The position numbers were made by a program, and so were the translations under genes. A stretch of 32,040 nucleotides of DNA from Gracilaria vermiculophylla (Eukaryota; Rhodophyta; Florideophyceae; Gracilariales; Gracilariaceae). Location: positions 1,221,534-1,253,573 of the forward strand of contig JAHNZQ020003148.1 of NCBI GenBank assembly GCA_019155205.2, written 5' to 3'. Below are positions 10,353 to 19,900 of the stretch, piece by piece. How positions within the stretch are numbered: the first letter of the stretch is position 1; each line of letters opens with the position of its first letter. The notes under the pieces were generated by a model that made no database searches, was not told the origin of the DNA, and saw nothing but the letters and a program-made list of their open reading frames with translations.

Positions 10353-10476
10353 CACTCTAGCACACGTGGGCCAAATAATGCACCACGCGGGACAGGTAGT
10401 AAACTACGAACTCTTCTCAGGAATATCCCGTCGTGAAGCCACAAGACAGTATCACTAAAGGATCCACTGTACTAAA
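10353..10476 (-). repeat. LTR-like repeat block A, copy 1
   Basis: It shares an ordered series of words with 25257-25380: CACGTGGGC, ATGCACCACG, then a CTACGA/ATACGA-(G/A)CTCT word, AGGAATA, and CCACTGTACTA against CCGCTGTACTA. The match is obvious by eye but imperfect, with a central indel. Orientation relative to the gag-like frames is the same in both copies. Confidence 0.65.
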
Positions 10477-10477
10477 G

Positions 10478-10502
10478 TCTGTTTCAATAGTATAGGACAC
10501 TG
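10478..10502 (-). repeat. TATACT-TTGAAA motif copy a
   Basis: The minus strand reads CAGTGTCCTATACTATTGAA followed by ACAGA. Related motifs lie at 11654-11677 and 11743-11766 on the + strand. It directly abuts the LTR-like block and may be the terminal repeat of a DNA transposon rather than part of the retroelement. Confidence 0.4.
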
Positions 10503-10630
10503 GGAATTTTGATGCAATTCATCACTACTAGTACTGTAGGTCTATGCAAACAAGTTTTTGAAAAATGTTAAGTTCAAAAATCGTTTTGAAATGATAGAAT
10601 ACTTTACTTCTAACGGTCATTATCTCTTGA

Positions 10631-11233
10631 TCAATTATTGATTTTTGCACCTTTCTGCTGCACTACACTAATGCAACGCTTTGGAATTGAATCTTTGTAA
10701 GAATTGATATTTCAAGTATTTATAGTTTTCTGGCAATTTTCAATACAAGTTTTTAAATCAAAGACCATATGAAACTGCTTGTAATGGCAATAAACCATTC
10801 TAGCCAATAAACCTCAGATATTTTCAATCGGGTTTAAATCTGGCGTTCGTGCTGGCTATAGCATGACATTCATGCCCAGCACAGAGAACTAATCTTTCAT
10901 TAAGGTAGAATTGTGTACTGCAGCGTTATTCTGCTGAAAAAGACTGCTTCCATGCAAGCAGTATGCATATAGTTAGATATCGTTGTATAGAACATTTTGA
11001 TAACCTTCCAAATCCATGTTATTCTCAGTAAAAGGAATATCTGTTGTATCTTTCTTCATAATTCCAGCCCACACCATAACTGAAGCTCTACATGAATGCT
11101 TGGATGTAAAAGTTTTCCTTTCTGAACTCAGATCATGCCAATAATATTTAAAGCAATATGGCCCGTTAAAATGGAATTTCTTCTCATCTGAGAATATATT
11201 ATTTTTCCACTTATCTTTCCACTAAACCATCGG
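10631..11233 (-). pseudogene. Tc1/mariner transposase relic 1
   Basis: Read on the minus strand, the frame gives WKDKWKNNIFSDEKKFHFNG (first catalytic Asp in FSDE), CRASVMVWAGIMKKDTT, LFQQNNAAVH, PARTPDLNPIEN and SIPKRCISVVQQKGAK, ending in TGA at 10631-10633. This is the DD(34)D/E core of Tc1-type transposases. The second Asp, normally in QQDNA, is Asn here. Three in-frame stops fall where Trp is expected (before PARTPDLN, after PIENI, and in KD-stop-FSVLG), each explained by a G-to-A change in TGG. A fourth stop, TAA, lies before LYAYCLHGS. The N-terminal DNA-binding domain is missing. Confidence 0.8.
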
Positions 11234-12340
11234 AATGCACAATGCAACGCAATTTGTTTTATGGGAGTCCCGCAAAACGATTGTTTTTCATTTTGACGAA
11301 TTAATTAAAAAAAATTGCTTGATTGCTTGTCAAACCCTTGTTTTTGAGACTTTTTTAGGCAACGTTTTTGCAATTTTCGTGCACGGCGCACTTTCTCGCG
11401 ATTGTTTGCGCTTAATGCGCTCTCATCAGCTGGTTTTAGAAGTTTGAGTTAGAAGTTTGAGGCGTCTGATGGAACGTTTAAATCCATATTTTATCGGATT
11501 TGATAAAAAAGATGCTATAACATGACGCAAACGACCGCGGTTTTTTAGCAATACAGAACACATTGTGTCCGTTTTCTTTATATTTGAGGATTTGATGTTG
11601 TTCTGAAAGCGAAAGAAGTCTCGCTCTCGCCATAACTACGGGATACTACGGAATGTCTTATACTTTTGAAATGCGACTTTGAGACTATTAACGTCGGAGG
11701 GTGGCAGCAGTAGGCAAAAGTTCATATTTTGGCGGGATTTTGCAGTGTTCTATACTCTTGAAACGCAATGTACACTGACAAAAGCTTCTTAAAACGTGAT
11801 CTAAATGCGCTTGATACCAAGAAATGTATGAGTTATGCGAAGTCCTCGTAGATTGAACCAGAGTCGGGTACATAAGTTAACCTTTACGCGTACGGAAGCT
11901 CCTGAGTTGCGAATGATGCGATTGCGACAAAAGTCCGATGAACTGCATGCAAGAAGACAAGTTTTGCGGACTTTGCGCGTTCGTTGGAGAATGTTCTGCA
12001 ACATTGAGCATTTCGATGAATTTCTGGGTGCGATATGTTCAAGAGGAACCAAGACGACTGAGGATGGTAGCCCTGGACCGTGCGTGCATCATGAGGCCGC
12101 TTCGGTTTGGACGACATTCCACCACTACGTTGAGAGGTAGAAGTCGAGCGCAGAGTTTTTCTGCCAAATTGATCCCCCGGTGACGGCCGTTTCTTTAGCG
12201 CAGAAACAAAATGAAGCATAGTAAACCTCTGCGCTTCTGTTTTGATCTGTTTCTGAGGCACTCGAATATGTGCCAAATTAAGCCCTTGTGAGGGTTTCCT
12301 TGGGAGCTCAACAGGACATACTGTAGTTGGAGACTGCCAA
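11234..12340. other. Unassigned AT-rich to mixed DNA
   Basis: No frame here resembles a known protein. Two copies of a TATACT-TTGAAA motif lie at 11654-11677 and 11743-11766. Overlapping frames on both strands around 11800-12360 show no codon-position bias that would favour either strand. Confidence 0.4.
11743..11766 (+). repeat. TATACT-TTGAAA motif copy c
   Basis: CAGTGTTCTATACTCTTGAA followed by ACGC resembles the minus-strand motif at 10478-10502 and the + strand motif at 11654-11677 (TGTCTTATACTTTTGAAATG). They could be ends of short DNA elements, but the intervening sequences do not show a matched pair facing each other. Confidence 0.4.
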
Positions 12341-12874
12341 ATGAGCAAAAATAGCGCAGCCAATAAATGTTGTACACCTGTGCAACGATTTTGCTCAGTT
12401 GCTGATTTGCGTCAAATGCTGGTGGAGAAGCTCTCAAAGGACGTTTGCACCATACCGAACGCGCAGATTGCAAGACAGGCGACAGCCCGCCCTTCCAACA
12501 ACGCCGCCGCCGCCCTCGCATTGTTTGAGACCGCAGATCGTGACCGTCTCGCGCAAGCTCAAGCCAGCGCGCACGCGCCGCGCGAAAACAATCGCGTCCG
12601 AGCGCGTTCCACGGCGGAGATGGTGTGCGGCGCTGTTTCCCGCGCGCCCTCTCCCGCGCGCGGCGCCCGCCCCGCCGGCGCGCCGTGCTGGTGGACAGGG
12701 GCGACGCCTGGGCGCGCATCGTTGTCGGCCGTCTCACGCCGCGTTGCGCAGACCGTCCGCGCCCAGAAAGGCACCGGCGCTAGTGTTCCCGTGTCCCCTC
12801 CGCGCCCATGCCGTGAAACTCCCCGCGCCATCGCAGTCACGCTTGTTGACCTTAGCGCTGCTCGAGGCCGTTGA
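12341..12874 (+). CDS. Possible GC-rich hypothetical protein (177 aa)
   Basis: I do not recognise this frame. It starts with ATG and runs through a GC-rich island. The segment around residues 45-95 (NNAAAALALFETADRDRLAQ and AQASAHAPRENN) has a plausible helical, alanine-rich character, and third positions are mostly G or C. Overlapping frames on both strands are also open because the island has few A or T bases. The island could equally be a GC-rich promoter or untranslated region. Evidence for expression or conservation is absent, so this is a low-confidence candidate. Confidence 0.2.
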   Translation: MSKNSAANKCCTPVQRFCSVADLRQMLVEKLSKDVCTIPNAQIARQATARPSNNAAAALALFETADRDRLAQAQASAHAPRENNRVRARSTAEMVCGAVSRAPSPARGARPAGAPCWWTGATPGRASLSAVSRRVAQTVRAQKGTGASVPVSPPRPCRETPRAIAVTLVDLSAARGR

Positions 12875-12899
12875 GATCCTTGACCACCGGTGCGCACAA

Positions 12900-12945
12900 G
12901 CGCACCGCTCTCGCTCTCTGTCTCTCTATGTCTCTCTGCCATCTA
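12900..12945 (+). repeat. CT-rich simple-sequence tract
   Basis: The + strand reads CGCTCTCGCTCTCTGTCTCT and continues with TATGTCTCTC, a degenerate (CT)n tract at the right edge of the GC island. It could be a 5' untranslated or promoter-proximal tract. No gene start is convincing nearby. Confidence 0.5.
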
Positions 12946-13335
12946 GGAGGCCTGCTCATAGCCTCAGCAACCTTCAACTAATAACTAAGCACGAAACCGT
13001 AATATGACTAATGTCCTGCTGCACTCACTTTGTCTAATGTAGTGCTAAGCAAGAATTTCATTCTTTACTTGTCTTCAACCGCAGAAGCGAGTCGTTTCCG
13101 ACAAGTATCGCCTTTGTCTGCACTACACCTCTTTATTCACCCTCCTGAGCTTATCGGATGAGGGGTGCACTACATCAAACCTTTACTACTACGAGGGCCA
13201 CACTATCTTGTTTTACAATCATCGCTGCCGCCAGCCCGCGCCCTGCCAAAACCCAGCTGCGCGGGTCGCGCACCCGTCTTGCAGTAGCTTGTCCGTCCTT
13301 TCCCAGCGGCGCAACGGACCGCGGCGGCGCGCCAC
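12946..13335. other. Intergenic stretch without recognisable gene
   Basis: Short frames only. The part next to 13336 is GC-rich on the minus strand. It could be the 3' flank of the hypothetical gene at 13336-13785 or hold a frameshifted continuation: a minus-strand frame overlaps that gene's stop codon (ATGA) and stays open for 54 codons. Confidence 0.3.
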
Positions 13336-13785
13336 TCATGGCACGTCCATGATGTAGAAGCCGTGGTGAAAGTGGCGCCGCGGAGAGGGGTACGTCTCGT
13401 TGAGCCGCCGCGCAAACGTCTCCCCCGAATGCTGCCGCACCACGGAGCTCATCCTCCTATACAGCTGCCCGTCGCACTGCGGCGCGAACTCGCGGTCGGC
13501 CCACCGCCGGCCCATCGCCCCTGGCTTCGCCGCGCCCGCGTCGCGCCCGCCCCCGCCCCCGCCGGTGCTGGGCGCGCCCGGCGACGCGCCGCCGCCGCTG
13601 CTGCTGGCGCTCGCCGGCGTGCTCGCGTCTGCGCTGCGCGGCGTCTCCACGTCCTCCGCGTAGTTCTTTCGCCCGGGCGCGCTTCCCCACGGCTCCTCCG
13701 AGTCGATGCTAACTTTGAGCGACGCGCGCGACGTCGGAGTGCCCGGGAGTGCGTCGCTTAGGCTGCTCGTGCTCGCAAGGTTCAT
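13336..13785 (-). CDS. Hypothetical protein, GC-rich single exon (149 aa)
   Basis: I do not recognise the family. The ATG at 13785 opens a frame ending TGA at 13336. Codons show strong G or C at third positions only in this frame. The protein has a Ser/Thr-rich N terminus, an acidic stretch (KNYAEDVETPRSADAS, about residues 40-55), a low-complexity Ser/Gly/Pro linker (about 56-88), and a dense C-terminal part with conserved-looking residues (RRWADREFAPQCDGQLYRRM then HSGETFARRLNETYP, ending HHGFYIMDVP). The linker plus compact C-terminal module suggests a small regulatory or binding protein. No signal peptide or membrane segment is seen. Overlapping + strand frames are shadows. Confidence 0.5.
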   Translation of the reverse strand: MNLASTSSLSDALPGTPTSRASLKVSIDSEEPWGSAPGRKNYAEDVETPRSADASTPASASSSGGGASPGAPSTGGGGGGRDAGAAKPGAMGRRWADREFAPQCDGQLYRRMSSVVRQHSGETFARRLNETYPSPRRHFHHGFYIMDVP

Positions 13786-15055
13786 TGTTCAAAAGGCGGC
13801 GTTTCTCACTTTTTAAACACCACTACAACAGAAACTGGCGTGAGTCAAATCCACGAATCTCGCATATATCGGCAGCGCCCAGTAAGGAAAGGCGAAACAG
13901 ATACTGGGCGTGTTTCTCAATGGGCCTGTTTGTCCTCGCTGTGCTCGGGCGGTCGCTGGCTCGTCTGCATAGATATGATCAGTTCGATAGATGCGATCGG
14001 TGAAGGTCCGGAACCCGGGCCATTTATTGGCAACCACTGTGCAGGCCCAATTGCTCGTCTATCGTTCATTTGCTCACTATGTAGGCGCTTTTCCCAAAGG
14101 GGAGCCGCCTCTACTTGTCAATTCAAATCCGCCCCAGCACAGCCGCACCATCAGAACCTGCGGACTGCAGGAAAACCACACAGGCCTTTCATATAATCCT
14201 GTGCTTCCTGAATATCATTGTGTGCGTCTTTGCTATCATCGTGTTCATCTTTGATATGATTCCGTGCGTCTTTGCTATCATTGCGAGCCTCTGAAATATC
14301 ATTGGGTGAAACGGCTTTCGTATGTTTTCCACACATGTGTATATTCACGGTCCGTGGGTGAGACACTGTCCCAAAGCAGATGCTTGCAGAGATTCCGCGC
14401 AGTAGACGGCTACGGCCTTACCAACGCTTTGTCTGAGTCTCTCTGACTTGCGTATCAGTGTCTTCCAAATGATTGCCTCCTCGGAGCCCAGAAATAGAAG
14501 GAATGAAGGGGACGCGTACCATTCTCTCCGACTCATCCCTATAGACTACCAACCATGTCAGATTCCTGTTCTTTTCCCGTTTTGGGACCCAACACTCCGA
14601 ATGTGGTGTCTATACGAGCTAATCTTTCGTGTCAAAATTGCACTACCTCTTCTCCCCTGCTTTTCTCTTTATCAACAATCGACTTGTGCCCATCGTCTTC
14701 TGAATTGGTGTTCGTGTATTCAAAGCTACCACCGGGTCTAGTCTGCATCGTAAACTTCCGTTTCCGAATCCAGTACTTATCGTTTACACAATTGCATTGC
14801 ACCCGGTACCACTTCTCTCTGCTAACAGACCTACGCATTCATTACATGTGAAAAGCATCCAAACTCTGCGTCTTAATTCTATGGAGCCCGCGTCTGCGCA
14901 CGTCGCCCCTTTAAGAGTTAAGTTTTCATCTGCCCACCTATAGGAGAACTCCATCTTCTTGAGCACACCGTTTGCTTTCACGGACAGTTCAGAGCAAGAA
15001 GTGAAGAAGAAGAAGAAAAAAGCTCACGGCATTAGACGGAAGAAATTGTTCATCA
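13786..15055. other. Intergenic region upstream of the Hint gene
   Basis: No convincing gene. It holds a 21-bp tandem repeat (14183-14300) and several short frames on both strands. A purine-rich tract (GAAGAAGAAGAAGAAAAA, about 15002-15020) lies about 35 bp upstream of the Hint gene ATG and may be part of its 5' untranslated leader. Confidence 0.4.
14183..14300 (-). repeat. 21-bp tandem repeat encoding a heptad pattern
   Basis: About five imperfect 21-bp units of the form TGCTATCATCGTGTTCATCTT (+ strand). On the minus strand the frame 14366-14151 translates them as seven-residue units (SEARNDS, KDARNHI, KDEHDDS, KDAHNDI, QEAQDYM), a pattern compatible with a short coiled coil or a LEA-like helix. 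The surrounding frame is short (71 codons) and unrecognised, so whether it is translated is unknown. Confidence 0.55.
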
Positions 15056-16912
15056 ATGGCCCGTGGTCTTCTTCACATTGCTCTTTTGATTATTACGGTT
15101 CTTTGTCTAGCTTTGCAGAGCACTGCTGAAATCAGTTACAAACACTGTGAGGGACCGGCCGACATAGGCAACCAAGGAGCCAAGGGCTTCTTCTTCAACG
15201 TCTGTGTGCAGGATGAGCATTTCAACCGCCGCACGCACAACTGGGTCTTCACCAAGTCAATTGTCAAGAACACCCGCTTTTCCGAGTGCGCGTTTCTCTT
15301 TCCGACACGTCGCGATGACCCCCTGGACGGTTCGACTTGGAACAATGTTTCTTTCAAAGCTTGTACTTTTGGCGCTGAGAAAGGCAAGCGCAAGCAGACG
15401 GCAATGTTCACGCATACAACCATGCACAATGTGGTATTCGAAAACTGTACCTTTGAGAATTCGCTCGACCTTGTGTTCGAAAAGTTTGCGCTGGACAGTG
15501 TTACCTTCAAAAATTGCACGTTCAGGAATCAACTGCAGTTTAGCAAGGGTGATGTAAAACGGTTGATTATTGCACACTCTACGCTGGGTTCCCTTTCTCC
15601 AAGCGGTACGGAGAGAGATGGAGGCGACATATTGATGTCGGACATGTCACTCAGTCGCGCCCTGATTCACAACACAGTCGGGTCCGGACATCTGCGTCTG
15701 CAGAGCGCTTCAGTGGAGGATCTCGAATTGCAGTCGTCACGGATCGGCGGAGTGGCTTGTCATGAGGAGGTTGAAGCAGACAAGTTGCCAAAAAAGAAGA
15801 TTTCGTTGCGGACGGCGATGTTCAGGAACGTGGCTTTTACGGATGGCTTCTACTGCGATCGAACTGAAATAACTGGCCTGGACCTACTGGATGTACAGGT
15901 GCGCAACTTTATCGATCTGTCGAAATCTGACCTCGTCAATCTCGTCGTCAGGAATGTGACATCGTACGCAGAGGATGTATGCAGTACATTTTCTCTTCGT
16001 GACGCGATTGTAGACGGGAAGACGTTGGCCGACATTAACACAACCAAAATTATTCTGGCGGGGGCCAAGTTCCTCGAGGGTATCAGGTTCATTAACGTGT
16101 CTATAGCGAGTAGAGAAATCGACCTCAGCGGAACAATATTCAATCAGGAGGTCATCGACAAGGAGTGCTGTACAGTATCCTGCTTGGAAACAGGCTGCAT
16201 GTGTGATGTCTCGCACGAATCGCTGATATGTCCACGAGGAAACTCCACGGTAAACGTGAATGCCGACGACTCGTGTTTCCCCGCGCTATCTGTCGTAAAG
16301 ATAAAAACTGCTTCCGGCAGGATTCACTCTATACGCTTGGATGGACTCGAGTTCGGGGACGCTGTGATTCATAGTTCTCTTTCGGAAGCTTCAGATGTGT
16401 TCTTTTTCGGTCACAAGTCTTCTTCCCAGTGGGCATTGTACAAAAGGGTGGTAGCGAAGAGCTTTGAATCAGGTCGAGAGAAGCCATACACGTTGCACAT
16501 AAGTGAATCGCACTTGCTTCCGGTGGCAGGCCTTGGCGAGGTGCCCGCTCGACGCTTATCTGTTGGTGACAAGCTTTTCACTGAGCAAGGTGGCCTGGCG
16601 ACTGTATCGGCAATTGAAGACCACGTGATGCTTGGGATGTATTCTCCAATAACTATTTCCGGCAATATATCAGTGGACGGTATTATTGTATCCGCGTACA
16701 CTGACGCTATACCAAAGGCCGTGGCCATGGCCCTGTTATCGCCGTTGCGAGCGTTGTATTTCCATTCCAATTTTGGACGTTATCTTCTCACAAAAGCAAA
16801 CTGGTTGCATGAACGCTCCGCCGCTGGACTGGTTCGGAAGGCCAAGGTGATGATGAAAACGGCGCCACATTCACTGTTGAGCGTCGCGTATCTTTTCCTA
16901 CGGTCTATTTGA
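15056..16912 (+). CDS. Secreted protein with Cys-Phe repeats and a C-terminal Hedgehog-type Hint module (618 aa)
   Basis: Intact single exon, ATG 15056 to TGA. Residues 1-24 form a clear signal peptide (MARGLLHIALLIITVLCLAL). Residues about 75-160 carry a repeated xC(T/A)F motif (ECAF 77-80, ACTF 102-105, NCTF 130-133, NCTF 153-156; spacing 23-28), suggesting a right-handed beta-helix or pentapeptide-like ectodomain. Eight N-x-S/T sequons support secretion. A Cys-rich linker (about 371-395) precedes CFPALSVV at Cys407, the position of the Hint nucleophile. Downstream come GLEFGDAV, then SESH with the TxxH-type His at 486 (Ser in place of Thr), RLSVGDKLF, YSPITISGNISV and a hydrophobic AVAMALLSPLRALYF end. 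Known Hint modules cleave themselves before the Cys and, in Hedgehog, attach sterol. Here Ser rather than Gly precedes the Cys, so processing is an inference. Confidence 0.85.
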   Translation: MARGLLHIALLIITVLCLALQSTAEISYKHCEGPADIGNQGAKGFFFNVCVQDEHFNRRTHNWVFTKSIVKNTRFSECAFLFPTRRDDPLDGSTWNNVSFKACTFGAEKGKRKQTAMFTHTTMHNVVFENCTFENSLDLVFEKFALDSVTFKNCTFRNQLQFSKGDVKRLIIAHSTLGSLSPSGTERDGGDILMSDMSLSRALIHNTVGSGHLRLQSASVEDLELQSSRIGGVACHEEVEADKLPKKKISLRTAMFRNVAFTDGFYCDRTEITGLDLLDVQVRNFIDLSKSDLVNLVVRNVTSYAEDVCSTFSLRDAIVDGKTLADINTTKIILAGAKFLEGIRFINVSIASREIDLSGTIFNQEVIDKECCTVSCLETGCMCDVSHESLICPRGNSTVNVNADDSCFPALSVVKIKTASGRIHSIRLDGLEFGDAVIHSSLSEASDVFFFGHKSSSQWALYKRVVAKSFESGREKPYTLHISESHLLPVAGLGEVPARRLSVGDKLFTEQGGLATVSAIEDHVMLGMYSPITISGNISVDGIIVSAYTDAIPKAVAMALLSPLRALYFHSNFGRYLLTKANWLHERSAAGLVRKAKVMMKTAPHSLLSVAYLFLRSI

Positions 16913-19900
16913 GCGCACGGGAAACTGCTCTGGGCACCCTGGCGTGTATATGGAAATTTACGTATATCGACTAACTTAACTAAAGCTAGTGCTTGCGATG
17001 GGAAAATAGGATTGTGATTCTCTTTTGCAAAGCATAGAGTTGTCGTCTCAGTCAACTACCAAAACGGTACGGTTGTAAATGATATCTTCACTTGAGAAGC
17101 GTCGCTTTCGAGACTACTCTCTCGAGACCGCAAAGGTTGAACTTCGCGCCATGTGTGCTTATACTGTGACAGTTAAGGGAGATGGACAAGCGTGTGCTCA
17201 CCTTCCCGCGTCTGAGACAAAAGTGACAAGACTCAGTTTAAGCCCACTATCTCACAATGTAGGGCGGTGGAACGCCCTTTCTGGTTCCATTCAGCACACG
17301 GCCACAAAGAATTTCGCGGGACTTCGTTATACTGTTTTCAAAGGCAAACTCATCAGTCTCGAGAAACGATGGATCTGATGTACCATGGGAACGTGACATA
17401 CGCTTTTTGCAAGCCTAGCCTGACAAGCAGCAGTGGAAAAGGCTTGAGTGTTCCACTTTTAAACACCCGCATCGCATCGTTTCATCTTGGTGGCCAATAT
17501 ATTTATGCCATGCTCATGATGTTTACAGCCCCTTCAGATATGTTTGCACCGGAGTGACGACTTTTTCCCCTCATGGGAGATCCTTATATGCTGCACTTTG
17601 CGTAGAATTGGCACAATGCACCAACCTTTGAAAGACAGTCTATATCTATGTGCTCTATGCAAGCCTGTCATGGCTTTGAAACAACACTTGGCATATCATA
17701 TGTGAAATGACATGGCTGAGACCATCACTGATTCCACGTCTGGGTTTTGGATTGTAAGCCGTAAACAAGAGGGAGGGTTACAACGACTACTCGCATCGCG
17801 AACTGTGAGTTAGTAAGGTAATCAGGTATTCCCTGCGTTTGTCAAAACTCTCTTCTCTGCATGGGCCGCAATGATACGAAGTGGTCATCCATCATTATGT
17901 TGAGAGACGATTTATTCTCGGGTTAGTAGATACTACTTGTGCTCAACCACAGATGCAAGACGGCGAAGAGTGCCTTGACACTTTGTCCCACTTGTAAATC
18001 CTGAGATCAACCCAATGATTCGAATATCTTTGCTAAACACACTCCTCCGGGAAAAGAAGCTTCTCGGGAGCTATGGTTTTGGAGTGTGCGTGGCTGGGGT
18101 TGGGACGGAAATAGTTTTATGGGGAGTGAAAGCGTGGGACACAAGTCTCAAGGCAACACACGTGTTTCTTGTCCTTGCCTACCGCGCCTTCCTCACCCGC
18201 TCCGTCTGAAAACATTGAAGTTTGCCGTGCGGACTCGAATGTGTCCCGTTTGGCGTGACACTTCTGCGGGCGATGAATTAAAGTAGTAAAGAGATTGGGC
18301 TCGTTGCCCGTCGCCCTAATATCAGCTCGAATTATGTGTCTCTTCGTCCTCTTCGCAGGTTCGTACAAGGACCTCGGCGTCCTATTAGTATGCGTAAACT
18401 GTTATCGCAGCCACCGCTTTCAGAAGTTTTGCTCCTGAATGGCTCAAACGGTTGCGCAGTGCATGTGCCGTAGCTACTTTCCGAGATTAATATATGCAGT
18501 TAAGAAGCACTCGAGACAAATAATTTGATACACGATACAGAGTTGGAGTCACGAGATAGCTTGCTGGACAAAATAATTGGTACGCTACGCGGTCTTGAAA
18601 GGCGGGAATTATGTCTGCCGCAACAGACTTGTGACAAACAACAAGAACATCGATATTTTTCTGTTCTCTTCTTTCATCTCTCATTTTCCTATCCACAGAA
18701 AACCTTTGCACTCTCGCGTTAGAGCACTTTAAGATTCTTACCCGCCTAAACAAAATATTCAAGTTGACAACAGAAATGAAATCACTGCCCTTTTGGAACG
18801 ATAGGGACAGCCGACTAGAGCTATCTAGAGCTTAAACGCGAATTAAGCCACTTAATAGACGCAATGTTAAGGCACCGAGATCAATGTCGATAGGTATTAT
18901 TAACGGTACAAGTAGCAAAAAATCGCCACGACGCGCCATATGTACAAGCCACGGTGACGTGAGATGTATACAGAGGTCGACTTCTTTCTGACCGTTTCAC
19001 GGTCTGCACTCGAAATATGTCGTTCATGACGCAAGAGAGCTCTTCCCGTTCTTTAAAACAGAGACGTGATTGTGTTCTTTGCAAGCATCATGTTTCTTGA
19101 CACTTGTCACTCCACTTTCTTCGGCACCACACTCATGGTTTGGAATAAATTAGGTGAACGGCAAACACCAGGAAATGACGTACCGGAACAGAAAGAGACA
19201 GTGGAACGCTGGTACACATGACAATCACTGATATATCCATTCAGGGTCAGATTTTCATCGACATGGAAAGTCCACCCGTCCATCTGGGTCACCAAACTGT
19301 TCATCTTTGGCAGCATCGTTACAGGACATACGCTTGTCGAATTGCCATGCATCGTGTTGCGCGCAAACACGAGCAACCGAGTAGGCAAGGCCTAACAAAT
19401 GGAAGATCAGTTGTTAAACGCATCTGTGCCACAGAAATGTTTCGTGTGGAAAACTTCACTACCAGGCCGTTGTTGATACCAATATCCTCTGGCAAAAGAA
19501 CAATCATTTGTACTATTAGCTCTGGTATCATCCGTACAAAACATCTAGACAATCGTCCTGTTAACTTAAACACGATGCCATTATCCGAGACGCTGCCCTC
19601 CTCACATTGCTTTTCGGAAACGCCACTTGGTGACGAACCAAAACGATAACTTATAAAACAGACCGCAGCAAAGGTGAAAAATATGTGTATAAAACGTATT
19701 GTGGGCAAGAATGCAGAAAGTGTTGCTCCCTGGAAAAAAGAGGGGTCAGAAACATCGTTTCCCGCAGTTATACGACCATTTCTTGGATATAAAACACACT
19801 CAACATTGTTGTATAAACCAAGATTCTCCTCCGAAGTTGATCACTGTAAGAGACATCTACAAACATGAAAGAAGCAGATGCGGGAGGGTTCGATTGTTTC

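Larger units (their letters stand above)
8268..10476 (-). mobile_element. LTR-retroelement fragment, copy 1
   Basis: This minus-strand fragment has an LTR-like block at its 5' side (10353-10476), a GC-rich leader (about 9480-10350) and gag-like frames (9472-8582). A shorter copy with the same two blocks in the same order and orientation lies at 24840-25380. The outer edge reads TAGTACAGTGG in copy 1 and TGTAGTACAGCGG in copy 2, which fits an LTR starting with TG. No pol region or second LTR is present, so both copies are truncated. Confidence 0.5.

Noticed and set aside
12559..12942. Minus-strand 127-codon frame in the GC island
   Set aside because: Several frames on both strands are open simultaneously because of low A+T. 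It has Arg/Ala/Gly-rich composition and no recognisable motif.
19319..19708. Minus-strand frame with a hydrophobic N terminus, possible membrane protein
   Set aside because: The frame opens only at a TTG, has no ATG before the hydrophobic stretch, matches no family, and overlaps an equally long + strand frame.
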